From Myxococcales bacterium (GTDB lineage Bacteria; Myxococcota_A; Polyangia; Nannocystales; Nannocystaceae): DNA of 64,000 nucleotides. The position numbers and the translations under genes were made by a program. Positions 56,122-64,000 of the stretch are shown here, piece after piece. The first letter of the stretch is position 1. The number at the start of each line of letters is the position of its first letter. The notes under the pieces are model-generated. The model was not told the origin of the DNA. It saw only the letters and a program-made list of their open reading frames with translations, and made no database searches. Where the stretch lies: the NCBI GenBank assembly GCA_020633315.1, contig JACKDV010000028.1, forward strand, positions 1-64,000. The letters run 5' to 3'.

Positions 56122-59100
56122 GTGAGCGCCTCTGCCTCTGGTCGTCGATTCCCTGGCTCCGGCCGCGCCTCGGCCCCCGTCATCGTGGTGGGCTCGCTGC
56201 TCGCGGCCCTGGGCCTCACCGCCATGGGCGACACCTATGCGCAGGCCCAGCGCACCGACCCGCGCAAGCACGCCCGGCTGGTGCCCGACCACGACGCCAC
56301 CGAGCTGCGGGTCCTCGACTGGACCCTGTGGAACGTCTCCAAGTACTACGTCGAGCCCGAGCGCATCGACCCCCAGGCGATGACCCTCGCCGCCCTCGAG
56401 GCGCTCGAGCAGGACATCGCCGAGGTGCTGGTGATGCCCTCAGAGGACGGCAAGACGGTGCGGGTGCGGGTGGGCACGGCCGAGCGCGAGTTCGACATCA
56501 GCAGCGTCGAGGCCCTGTGGGCGGTGGGCCCCCACGTGCGCGAGGTGTTCCGCTTCATCAACAAGAACACCTCGCTCGACGAGGCCGAGCAGCGCCAGGC
56601 CGAGTACGCGATCATCGAGGGGGTCCTCTCCACCCTCGATCCCCACACCAACCTGCTGCGCCCCGACGACTTCGAGGACATGCAGGCCAGCACCAAGGGC
56701 AGCTTCGGCGGCCTGGGCATCGAGGTGGGGATGCGCGACGGGGCGATCACGGTGATCCGCGTGATCGAGGACAACCCCGCCTCCAAGGTCGACATGCGCC
56801 CCGGTGATCGCATCGTGCAGATCGACGCCGAGTCCACCGTCACCATGAGCCTCAACGACGCGGTCGGCCGCCTGCGCGGTCCGGCCGGGACCAGCGTGGC
56901 CGTCTACGTGATGCGCGACGGCCTGCAGAAGCCCAAGCGCCTCGACATCACCCGCGCCACCATCCAGCTCGACAGCGTCATCGGCGACGTGCTGCGCGAG
57001 ACCGACGCGCAGGGCAAGGTCCACAAGGTGGGGCTGGTGCAGATCCCCCGCAACTTCTCGCAGAGCACCGGCAAGGAGCTGCAGGCCAAGCTCAGCCAGT
57101 TCGAGCAGGAGGGCGTGGAGGGCGTGGTGCTCGACCTGCGGGGCAACCCCGGCGGCCTGCTCAACGCCGCGGTCGACGTGGTGGATGCCTTCCTCTCCGC
57201 GGGCACCATCGTGGCCACCGAGGGCGTGGCCTCGCCGCGCAAGGAGAGCCGCGCCGACGACCGCTACGACTTCCCCGACCTCCCGCTGGTGGTGCTCATC
57301 GACCAGGGCTCGGCCAGCGCCTCCGAAATCGTGGCCGGGGCCCTGCGCAACCAGGGCCGCGCGGTGCTGCTGGGGCGCCGTAGCTTCGGCAAGGGCTCGG
57401 TGCAGGAGCTGCGGGACCGCAAGGTCGCCGACAAGGAGCTCGCCCTCAAGCTCACCGTGGCCCAGTACCTCACCCCGGGCGACATCTCGATCCAGTCGGT
57501 GGGCGTGGCCCCCGATCTCGAGACCATCCCGGTGTGGATCGGTAAGGAGTACGTGGCGTACTTCGGCCGGCAGCGCTTCGACCTGCTGCGCGAGGAGTCG
57601 CTCTCCTCCCACCTCGAGTCCGACCTGGTGGAGGAGCGCAAGCGCAGCCCCTTCACGCTGCACTTCCTCGAGCAGGGCTCGCTCGACCCCGACGCCCCGC
57701 CCAAGGTGGGGGCCAAGGCGCCCAAGGACGGCGCCCACGGAGAGGCCGTCCCGCCCCCCGAGGGCACCGACGACGCCGACGAGGACAAGCGCACCACGAT
57801 GCTGCTGGAGGATCCCGAGATCCGCATGGCTCGCGACTTCGTGCTGTGGGCGCCCAGCACCCGCCGCGACGAGCTGCTCGCCCAGATGGATGACTTCGTG
57901 GCCCAGCAGAAGAAGCGCCAGCAGGAGCGGATCTCGGGCAGCCTCGCGCTGCGCGACATCGACTGGAGCGCGGGCCCCAAGCCGGCCAGCGGCACCGCGG
58001 CCAAGCTGCAGGTGAAGGTCTCGTCCGACAAGACCAACAACACGATCAAGGGCGGCGACAAGGGCACCGTCACCGTCACCGTCACCAACACCGGCGATGC
58101 CACCGCCTACCAGGTGCGGGCGATCACCGACAGCGACTATCGCTACTTCGACGAGCGCGAGCTGATGTTCGGGCGCATCGACCCCGGCGCCTCCAAGAGC
58201 TTCGACATCGAGCTCGCGGTCGGTGAGAACGAGCTGTCGCGCACCGATCGCATCGACCTGCACCTGTTCGAGCAGCACGGGGCCAAGCTGGCCAGCGGCT
58301 CGAAGACCTCCATCGACATCAGCGCCGAGGGCCTGCCCCGCCCGCAGTTCGCGTTCGGCTACCAGGTGCTCGACCTGCCCACCAAGGGCACCGAGATCGA
58401 CGGCAACGGCGACGGCGCCTGGCAGGTGGGCGAGCGCGTGCGCCTGCGGGTGCACGTGACCAACAAGGGCGAGGGCGACGCCCTCGACACCTGGATCAGC
58501 CTGCGCAACCTGAGCGACGAGGCGGTGTTCATCCACGAGGGGCGCGAGCACCTCGTGAAGCTCGCGGTGGGCGAGACCCGCACCATCGACCTCGACGCCG
58601 AGCTGCGCCAGCGCCCGCCCGGCGGCGAGGCCCGGGTGCAGCTGACGGTCTCCGACACCAAGGTGGGCGAGGCGCTCTCCGAGAAGCTGGTGTTCCCGGT
58701 GCTCGACGCCACCAAGCCCATCGAGGCGGCCAAGCAGACCGTGATCACCCGCGAGGAGGTCGATCTCTACGCCAGCCCCCTCGAGCCGCAGCGCGTGGTC
58801 GAGCGGGCCCCGGCCGGCGAGCGCTTCCGCGTCAACGGCCAGACCGGCGGCTGGGTGCGGCTCGACCTGGGCGACGGCGGCTTCGCCTTCGCCACCGTCG
58901 ACGAGGTGGAGGAGACCAAGGGCAAGGGCAAGGCGGCAGGCCGCCACACCCCGGTGCTCGAGGTCTCGCCGCCCAAGATCTCGCTGCAGGGCGCCGTCAC
59001 CCAGACCGAGGCCGAGGCCCTGTCGCTCAGCGGCACCATCGGCGACGAGACCCGGGTGCAGGACATGTTCGTGACCGTGGCCAACCCCTCGCGCGATCTC

Positions 59101-59346
59101 TTCGCCAAGCGCGAGAAGGTGTTCTACGAAGCCAGCGCCTCCCCCGAGAGCGGCCAGCTCGACTTCTCGGCCGAGGTGCCGCTCACTCCCGGCAACAACA
59201 TCATCGAGATCTTCGCCCGCGAGAACGACGACGTGGTGGCGATCAAGCGCATGTGGGTGCTGCGGACCAGCGGGCTGGCCGAGGCGCGGGCCAAGGAGGC
59301 CGAGTTCGCCAGCAACGGCCAGCTCAAGGTCGACCGCCTGCGCTGA
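56122..59346 (+). CDS. S41/PDZ C-terminal-processing protease, large myxobacterial type
   Basis: The product has 1074 residues. A signal peptide or membrane anchor lies at about 18-42. A helical part precedes a PDZ domain (about 190-275, FGGLGIEVGMRDGAITVI). In the S41 core, GVVLDLRGNPGGLL (about 335-348) is followed by nucleophile Ser399 in GSASASE and Lys424 in SFGKGSVQ. After it come about 600 residues of beta-sandwich repeats (NTGDATAYQVRAI, NKGEGDALDTWI) and an SH3-like segment. The order is that of the protein at 11759-14869, so they are paralogues. Large S41 proteins of this kind appear typical of myxobacteria. The GTG start is supported by TAGACT six bases upstream. Confidence 0.9.
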   Translation: MSASASGRRFPGSGRASAPVIVVGSLLAALGLTAMGDTYAQAQRTDPRKHARLVPDHDATELRVLDWTLWNVSKYYVEPERIDPQAMTLAALEALEQDIAEVLVMPSEDGKTVRVRVGTAEREFDISSVEALWAVGPHVREVFRFINKNTSLDEAEQRQAEYAIIEGVLSTLDPHTNLLRPDDFEDMQASTKGSFGGLGIEVGMRDGAITVIRVIEDNPASKVDMRPGDRIVQIDAESTVTMSLNDAVGRLRGPAGTSVAVYVMRDGLQKPKRLDITRATIQLDSVIGDVLRETDAQGKVHKVGLVQIPRNFSQSTGKELQAKLSQFEQEGVEGVVLDLRGNPGGLLNAAVDVVDAFLSAGTIVATEGVASPRKESRADDRYDFPDLPLVVLIDQGSASASEIVAGALRNQGRAVLLGRRSFGKGSVQELRDRKVADKELALKLTVAQYLTPGDISIQSVGVAPDLETIPVWIGKEYVAYFGRQRFDLLREESLSSHLESDLVEERKRSPFTLHFLEQGSLDPDAPPKVGAKAPKDGAHGEAVPPPEGTDDADEDKRTTMLLEDPEIRMARDFVLWAPSTRRDELLAQMDDFVAQQKKRQQERISGSLALRDIDWSAGPKPASGTAAKLQVKVSSDKTNNTIKGGDKGTVTVTVTNTGDATAYQVRAITDSDYRYFDERELMFGRIDPGASKSFDIELAVGENELSRTDRIDLHLFEQHGAKLASGSKTSIDISAEGLPRPQFAFGYQVLDLPTKGTEIDGNGDGAWQVGERVRLRVHVTNKGEGDALDTWISLRNLSDEAVFIHEGREHLVKLAVGETRTIDLDAELRQRPPGGEARVQLTVSDTKVGEALSEKLVFPVLDATKPIEAAKQTVITREEVDLYASPLEPQRVVERAPAGERFRVNGQTGGWVRLDLGDGGFAFATVDEVEETKGKGKAAGRHTPVLEVSPPKISLQGAVTQTEAEALSLSGTIGDETRVQDMFVTVANPSRDLFAKREKVFYEASASPESGQLDFSAEVPLTPGNNIIEIFARENDDVVAIKRMWVLRTSGLAEARAKEAEFASNGQLKVDRLR

Positions 59347-59412
59347 GCCACCGCGCCCCACGAGCACGCCCCGGCCCGGAGCCCGAGCGCTCGCGCGAGG
59401 ACCGGGAGCGGC

Positions 59413-60261
59413 TCAGCAGGGCGAGTCGAGCACCCCGGGGGTGCCGAGCTCGGTGGTGCTCACCGTGGGCAGCGGCTCGGTGGCATCGCACCAGTGGGCC
59501 GAGTCGTCGTTGGCGACCGCGTCGAGGTATGAGGTCGACAGCGACCACGCCACGCCCTCGGGGTGGTCGATGGAGAACGTGGGCGTCTCGTCGATGATCG
59601 CGGTCTCGCTGCGCAGCACCACGCGGTCGGGCGAGCCGTTGTTGAGCCCGGGGTTGGGCCCGTAGACCGCGTCGGGCTCGAAGTCGTAGGGCCAGAAGCT
59701 CACCCCACGCACGATCACGGCCACCTCACCGGGGGCCACGACCACGTCGAGGGTCACCCGCCCCTGGTTGCCGGGGTCGTAGTCGATGTCCTGCACGTAG
59801 AGATCGGCGAGGCTCACCGGGGCATCGGTGGTGTTGAGGATCTCGATCCACTCGCAGGCGTCGAGGCTGCAGCTGGGGTTCCACATCACCTCGGTGACCA
59901 CCAGGTCGCCGGGCAGCAGCTCATCCACGTGCAGCACCGTCTCGCCCGAGCTGCCGTCGGCCTGCACGCCGGTGGAGGAGCCCTCGTCGTCGCCGGTGGT
60001 GGCCAGCGCGCCCGTGCTCTCGTCCTCGCCTCCGGTGCTGCCCAGCTCGCCGGTGCTCCCCGGATGCTCGTCGCCGCCCGTGCTCCCGTCGTCGAGGCCG
60101 GTGGTCCCCGAGTCGCCCGCGCCCGAGCTCGTGCCCGCCTCGTCGGAGGGCTCGCCGGCCGGATCCATCACCTGGTCATGGAAACAACCGCTGGAGACCA
60201 GCCAGGCCGCCGTCAGCAGCCCCCAGGCTCCTCGTCTCCCGTCGCGTGCGTGCCTCGACAT
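59413..60261 (-). CDS. lipoprotein with lamin-tail domain
   Basis: The product has 282 residues with a lipobox VSSGC (Cys26). A Gly/Ser/Thr/Glu-rich linker (about 30-105) precedes a C-terminal lamin-tail (LTD) beta domain: DLVVTEVMWNPSC, CEWIEILNTTDAPVSL, LYVQDID, VAPGEVAVIVRG and later SPDRVVLRS. LTD domains are immunoglobulin-like and often sit on bacterial surface nucleases or adhesins. The ATG at 60261 is chosen because the signal peptide starts there. It is upstream of and convergent with no other gene; the S41 gene ends 66 bases away. Its partner is unknown. Confidence 0.82.
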   Translation of the reverse strand: MSRHARDGRRGAWGLLTAAWLVSSGCFHDQVMDPAGEPSDEAGTSSGAGDSGTTGLDDGSTGGDEHPGSTGELGSTGGEDESTGALATTGDDEGSSTGVQADGSSGETVLHVDELLPGDLVVTEVMWNPSCSLDACEWIEILNTTDAPVSLADLYVQDIDYDPGNQGRVTLDVVVAPGEVAVIVRGVSFWPYDFEPDAVYGPNPGLNNGSPDRVVLRSETAIIDETPTFSIDHPEGVAWSLSTSYLDAVANDDSAHWCDATEPLPTVSTTELGTPGVLDSPC

Positions 60262-60388
60262 CTCGGCGCTCCGTCCCCAAGACGGGGAAGGAGCCGGCCG
60301 GTTGCACGGGGCCACCGTGGACCCAGGAGAGATGCGCGGAGACCCTGCGGGCGGTCGGCGCCCGAGGAGCCCCGCGGAAGCGAGCGCG

Positions 60389-61648
60389 CTAGCTCGCTTC
60401 CTTCTCTTCGTTGCGGTAGACGACCACCGGGCGCTTGTCCTCGAGGATGCACTCCTCGTTGACCACCGCCTCGACGATGTTGTCCACGCTGGGGATCTCG
60501 TACATCACGTCGAGCATGGCGCGCTCGAGGATCGAACGGAGGCCGCGGGCGCCGGAGCGCTGGGTCTTGGCCTTCTTGGCCACCGCGACCAGGGCGTCGT
60601 CGGTGAACTTGAGCTCCACGCCGTCCATCTCGAGCAGCCGCTTGTACTGCTTGACCAGCGCGTTCTTGGGCTCGGTGAGGATCTTGACCAGCGCCTCCTC
60701 GTCGAGCTCCTGCAGGGGCGCGACCACGGGGAGGCGACCGATGAACTCGGGGATCAGCCCGAACTTCATCAGGTCCTCGTTCTGCACCCCCTGCAGCAGC
60801 TCCCACTGCCGCAGCTCCTTGCGCTTCTGGATGTCGGCCCCGAAGCCCATCGTCCGCGCGCTCATGCGGTGGTCGATGATGTCCTCGATGCCGGCGAAGG
60901 CCCCACCACAGATGAACAGGATGTTGGTGGTGTCGACCTGCAGGAAGTCCTGCTGGGGGTGCTTGCGCCCGCCCTTGGGCGGCACGGAGGCGATCGTGCC
61001 CTCGAGGATCTTCAGCAGGGCCTGCTGCACGCCCTCGCCCGACACGTCGCGGGTGATCGAGGGGTTGTCGCCCTTGCGGGCGATCTTGTCGATCTCGTCG
61101 ATGTAGATGATGCCCCGCTGCGCTCGCTCCACGTCGTGGTCGGCGTTCTGCAGCAGGCTGACGATGATGTTCTCGACGTCCTCGCCCACGTAGCCGGCCT
61201 CGGTGAGGCTGGTGGCGTCGGCGATGGCGAAGGGCACGTCGAGGATGCGCGCGAGGGTCTGCGCGAGCAGGGTCTTGCCCGAGCCCGTGGGGCCGATGAG
61301 CAGGATGTTGCTCTTCTGCAGCTCGGCCTCGTCGGGCTTCTTCTTGGCCGTGATCCGCTTGTAGTGGTTGTAGACCGCGACGGAGATGATCTTCTTGGCC
61401 AGGTTCTGCCCGACGACGTAGTCGTCGAGGATCACCCGGATCTCCTTGGGCTTGGGCACCTTGCCCTGACCCTGCTGACGCTCTTCCTTCTGGACCTCCT
61501 CGGCGAGGATGTCGTTGCAGAGCGAGATGCACTCGTCACAGATGTAGACGGACGGCCCCGCGATGAGCTTCTTGACCTCCTTTTGGCTCTTGCCACAGAA
61601 GGAGCAGCTCAGGTTGCCGTGGCCGTTATCGCGCTTGGAGGAGCTCAT
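60389..61648 (-). CDS. clpX: ClpX, ATPase subunit of the ClpXP protease
   Basis: The product has 419 residues and full ClpX layout. The N-terminal zinc finger has Cys15, Cys18, Cys37 and Cys40. The AAA+ domain has Walker A GPTGSGKT (119-126), Walker B IIYIDEIDKI and the pore loop GYVGED. The C-terminal part has the IGF-equivalent region for ClpP docking, sensor RSGARGLR and a final basic/acid tail. ClpX unfolds tagged proteins and feeds them to ClpP. It is the last gene of the tig-clpP-clpX cluster, 34 bases after clpP. The start is the first ATG of the family. Confidence 0.98.
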   Translation of the reverse strand: MSSSKRDNGHGNLSCSFCGKSQKEVKKLIAGPSVYICDECISLCNDILAEEVQKEERQQGQGKVPKPKEIRVILDDYVVGQNLAKKIISVAVYNHYKRITAKKKPDEAELQKSNILLIGPTGSGKTLLAQTLARILDVPFAIADATSLTEAGYVGEDVENIIVSLLQNADHDVERAQRGIIYIDEIDKIARKGDNPSITRDVSGEGVQQALLKILEGTIASVPPKGGRKHPQQDFLQVDTTNILFICGGAFAGIEDIIDHRMSARTMGFGADIQKRKELRQWELLQGVQNEDLMKFGLIPEFIGRLPVVAPLQELDEEALVKILTEPKNALVKQYKRLLEMDGVELKFTDDALVAVAKKAKTQRSGARGLRSILERAMLDVMYEIPSVDNIVEAVVNEECILEDKRPVVVYRNEEKEAS

Positions 61649-61682
61649 GCGTCCGGTCTCGTGGAAGGCGCGTCAGGACCCC

Positions 61683-62348
61683 TTACTTCGAGGCCGAGCC
61701 CTTGTTGGGATCGGAGGGTCTGGCCAGAACCTCGTCTACCAAACCGTAGCCTTTGGCCGTCTCTGCGTCCATGAATTTGTCCCGGTCCGTGTCCTTGAGG
61801 ACCTGCTCCACGTCGATCCCACAGTGGAACGCCAGGATTTCGTTGAGCCGGGCGCGCAGCCGCAACACCTCTTGCGCCTGGATCTCGATGTCGGTCGCCT
61901 GGCCCTGTGCTCCACCGTGGGGCTGGTGGATCATGATGCGCGCGTTGGGCAGGGCGGTGCGCTTGCCCGAGGCGCCGGCGGCGAGGATGACCGCGGCCAT
62001 CGAGGCCGCCTGACCGATGCAGTAGGTGGCCACGGGGGGCCGCACGTGCTGCATGGTGTCGTAGATGGCGAGACCCGCGGTCACCACGCCCCCGGGGGAG
62101 TTGATGTACAGGCGGATGTCCTTCTCGGCGTCGTCCGACTCGAGGTACAGCAGCTGGGCGATGATGATGTTGGCGACCTGGTCGTTGATGGGCGTGCCCA
62201 GGAACACGATCCGATCCTTGAGCAGACGGCTGTAGATGTCCCAGGACCGCTCGCCGCGGTGCGTCTGCTCGATGACGAAGGGAATGTTCGCCGACGGGGA
62301 GTAGGAACCGACCGGGTGGTAGGGATCGAAGGGGTCGCCGATGCTCAT
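61683..62348 (-). CDS. clpP: ClpP, peptidase subunit
   Basis: The product has 221 residues, a ClpP serine peptidase with Ser116 in GQAASMAA, His141 in IHQPHGG and Asp190 in DRDKFM, the complete catalytic triad. The N-terminal YSPSANIPFVIEQTHRGERS is the processing and axial-loop region. It assembles as a barrel of fourteen and is served by the clpX gene that follows. A weak heat-shock-type promoter candidate (TTGCAT at 62502-62497, CACCAT at 62479-62474 on the minus strand) lies upstream. Confidence 0.98.
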   Translation of the reverse strand: MSIGDPFDPYHPVGSYSPSANIPFVIEQTHRGERSWDIYSRLLKDRIVFLGTPINDQVANIIIAQLLYLESDDAEKDIRLYINSPGGVVTAGLAIYDTMQHVRPPVATYCIGQAASMAAVILAAGASGKRTALPNARIMIHQPHGGAQGQATDIEIQAQEVLRLRARLNEILAFHCGIDVEQVLKDTDRDKFMDAETAKGYGLVDEVLARPSDPNKGSASK

Positions 62349-62683
62349 CGAGGGCTCGCTGTTGGTGGGGAGGAGACGCGGAACGAGGGGCAGGTCTGCG
62401 GGTGAGCGCAGCGCGCAATTCCCCTGCCCCCGGTCATCGATCGCGCCCCCACGAGGGACCCGACCGCCCCGGTATGGTGTACGCGCTCGCCAGGTGATGC
62501 AAGTGGCCCAGCGTGGGGCAGTTCCCGTGATTTCGGCCAGTTAGTGGGCCGAGAACCACGTTCTCGTTCGGCCACCCAGCAGAGCCCCCACCAACTGGGG
62601 AGGGCCCCGGCCTACCCGGTCGGGCAGGCCAGTGCGGAAGCTCGCGAAGGGATCGATCGCGAGCCCGAGGGACGGGGCGTCGC
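62349..62683. other. gap between tig and clpP with palindromes
   Basis: This 335-bp stretch holds no supported gene. A perfect palindrome CGAGAACCACGTTCTCG lies near 62550-62566, and CTCGCGA/TCGCGAG form an inverted repeat near 62641-62663. These could be operators or a terminator after tig; no T-run follows on the minus strand. Confidence 0.45.
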
Positions 62684-64000
62684 TCAGCCCTCGGGCTTGG
62701 TCTGCTCGGCCGAGTCGGCCGACTCGGCGCCCGCGCCAGCCTCGCCCTCGGCCGCCGCCTCACCCTCGCCCGCCGCCTGCACGACCTCGTGGTCGTGGTC
62801 GTGGTCGTGATCGTGGTCGTGGTCGTGGTCGTGATCGTGGTCGTGATCGTGATCCTCGACCGGATCCTCGGCCTCGGTCACCTCGGCCTCGCCCATCAAG
62901 AAGTCGAGGATCCTCTCCTCGCGCATCTGGGCCTGCAGCAGGATGAGCTCACCGCTCTTCTCCATGTTGGGGCGCATGCGGGCCAGGGACTGGCCACGCT
63001 CCTCGGCGAGCTGCTCGAGCTCCTTTTCGAAGTCCTCGTCGGTGACCTCGATGCCCTCGGCCTTGCCGATCGCGTCGAGCAGCAGGAACGCCTTGACGTT
63101 GAAGGCGGCCTGCGGCCGGAAGCGCTGGGCGAGCTGCCCCTCGGTGGTGCCGATGGCCGACAGGCGCAGGCCCTGGTTGGCGAGCTGCCGCTTGGTCTGC
63201 TCCACCTGGGCGGCCACCTCACGGGCGATCATCGAGGGCGCGGGCTCGAACTCGTTGCGCTCGAGCAGCGTCTCCACCAGGCGACGCCGAGCCTCTCGCT
63301 CGGCCTGGTCGGCGTCCTCGCTGCGGAAGCGCTCGACGATCTTGTCGCGGAGCTCCTGCATCGACTCGGCCTCGCCGGTGTCCCGGGCGAACTCGTCGTC
63401 GAGCTCGGGGGGGACCCGCACCTTGAGCTCGCGCAGGCCCACCCGGAGCACCGCCTCCTGGCCGCGCAGGTTGGCCGGCACGCGCTCGGCCGGCGGGGTG
63501 AAGCGCAGCTCTCGGATCGAGCCCACCTGATCGAGGCGGGTGTCGAACAGCGCCGCCGCGAGGCCGGGCACCGGCTCGTTCTTGGTGGAGCCGATCTCCA
63601 CCTGCACGTCCTTGCTCGCCACCCGCTGGTTGCCGATGGTGCCCTCCACGTCCACGGTCCACACGTCGAGCGCCTTGGTGTGCTCGCGGGTCTCGCCCTC
63701 GGGCAGCGGCCGCAGCTCGCTCAGCTCCTCGCGCATGCGCTCGATCTCGGCGTCGACCTTGGCCGGGTCGGCCTTGGACGGGCGGCGCCGCACGGGCACG
63801 CCCTTGTAGTCCTTGGGCTCGACCGTGGGCGGCACCTCGAAGCGCGCCTGGTAGACGAACGCCTCGCCCTTGTTGAGCTGGTGCTCCTCGACCACCGGCT
63901 GGGTCAGCGGCGTGGTCTCGTGGGAGGTGACCGCGGTCTGGAAGGTCTCGTTGACGAGGTCCTGGGCCAGCTCGGCCCGGATGCCCTTGCCGAACATGCG
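62684..64000 (-). CDS. tig: trigger factor, 5' end beyond the window
   Basis: About 438 residues are visible; the frame is open at the window edge, so the first about 60 residues of the ribosome-binding domain are missing here. Visible parts match trigger factor: the RYGK-like FGKGIRAELAQDLVNE, then the PPIase-like domain, then the helical C-domain with EFEPAPSMIAREVAAQVEQTKRQ. The far C-terminus has an added acidic, His-rich extension with eleven Asp-His dipeptides (62789-62854) and a Glu/Ala/Gly tail. The family is about 430 residues, so the tail is extra. Trigger factor binds nascent chains at the ribosome exit. It heads the tig-clpP-clpX cluster. Confidence 0.95.
   Translation of the reverse strand, partial: RMFGKGIRAELAQDLVNETFQTAVTSHETTPLTQPVVEEHQLNKGEAFVYQARFEVPPTVEPKDYKGVPVRRRPSKADPAKVDAEIERMREELSELRPLPEGETREHTKALDVWTVDVEGTIGNQRVASKDVQVEIGSTKNEPVPGLAAALFDTRLDQVGSIRELRFTPPAERVPANLRGQEAVLRVGLRELKVRVPPELDDEFARDTGEAESMQELRDKIVERFRSEDADQAEREARRRLVETLLERNEFEPAPSMIAREVAAQVEQTKRQLANQGLRLSAIGTTEGQLAQRFRPQAAFNVKAFLLLDAIGKAEGIEVTDEDFEKELEQLAEERGQSLARMRPNMEKSGELILLQAQMREERILDFLMGEAEVTEAEDPVEDHDHDHDHDHDHDHDHDHDHDHEVVQAAGEGEAAAEGEAGAGAESADSAEQTKPEG
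62789..62854 (-). repeat. hexanucleotide repeat coding for an Asp-His tail
   Basis: Eleven tandem six-base units (GACCAC or GATCAC on the minus strand) encode eleven Asp-His dipeptides in the C-terminus of trigger factor. Six-base units keep the frame when the number changes. The tail could bind Zn, Ni or other metal ions. Confidence 0.9.

Noticed and set aside
61995..62020. Unusual ClpP active-site segment GQAASM
   Set aside because: GQAASM is normal for proteobacterial ClpP; the triad is complete.
62480..62515. Sigma54 promoter upstream of clpP on the minus strand
   Set aside because: GG and GC are separated by the wrong number of bases for a -24/-12 promoter.
62789..62854. Six-base repeats as a CRISPR-like or non-coding array
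   Set aside because: The repeats are short, have no spacers, and are in frame as an Asp-His tail of trigger factor.

Overview
The window looks like myxobacterial chromosomal DNA, most likely from a Nannocystineae-type (marine or soil) relative. The reasons are very high G+C, many secreted or lipid-anchored proteins with Ser/Thr/Gly/Glu-rich linkers, Myxococcus-type cysteine-rich repeats, a MYXO-CTERM-like tail, a DUF6178 protein, a giant kinase-ATPase-TPR fusion, and large S41 proteases of a type I associate with myxobacteria. The assignment rests on gene content only.

Bases 1 to about 7060 form an accessory region that ends at a tRNA-Lys gene. It holds two uncharacterised ORFs, an excisionase/AlpA-like HTH protein, a phage/plasmid-style replication pair (a lambda-O-like protein with a GTAC-rich iteron cluster inside its gene, translationally coupled to a DnaC/IstB-like helicase loader), a small unknown gene, and an FRG-domain gene of visibly lower G+C that may be a defence-type cargo. 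No integrase is visible, so the far end of the element probably lies left of the window.

From 7.2 kb onward the DNA is ordinary chromosome. 7.3-25.8 kb carries an alpha/beta-hydrolase-like protein without its serine nucleophile, an SPFH-SHOCT protein, a TerB-like protein, a DUF2914-like lipoprotein, an S41/PDZ protease, a flavoprotein, DUF6178, the kinase fusion, a VIT-vWA-DUF2135 lipoprotein and a cysteine-rich lipoprotein. 26-29.3 kb is an FtsH plus MpaB/Lcp-like oxygenase pair. 29.3-37.4 kb is a four-gene minus-strand operon with two clan-CD (CHAT/caspase-like) putative proteases, a secreted protein with a possible beta-barrel end, and a cysteine-rich calcium-motif lipoprotein; three of the genes are joined by ATGA overlaps. 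This is the best candidate for an undescribed envelope-associated proteolytic system.

37.4-41 kb has a secreted HEVGH metalloprotease divergent from a glutathione peroxidase with an in-frame UGA at the catalytic position, followed by a bacterial SECIS hairpin. It is a selenoprotein that standard gene callers would truncate. 41-49 kb carries a metallo-beta-lactamase-fold protein, another S41-type lipoprotein, a cysteine-rich lipoprotein, an EEP-family lipoprotein, PgeF, an RluD-type pseudouridine synthase and a small conserved protein. 49.1-52.9 kb is a histidine kinase/sigma54 response-regulator pair. 53-60 kb has an outer-membrane-like protein, an RpoH-like sigma factor, a second large S41/PDZ protease and a lamin-tail lipoprotein. 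The right edge is the classic tig-clpP-clpX proteostasis cluster, with a trigger factor that ends in a His/Asp-repeat tail.

A window-wide signal is that about a dozen genes have a -10-like TAnnnT hexamer 6-11 nt before their start codon and no Shine-Dalgarno sequence, which suggests leaderless transcription.
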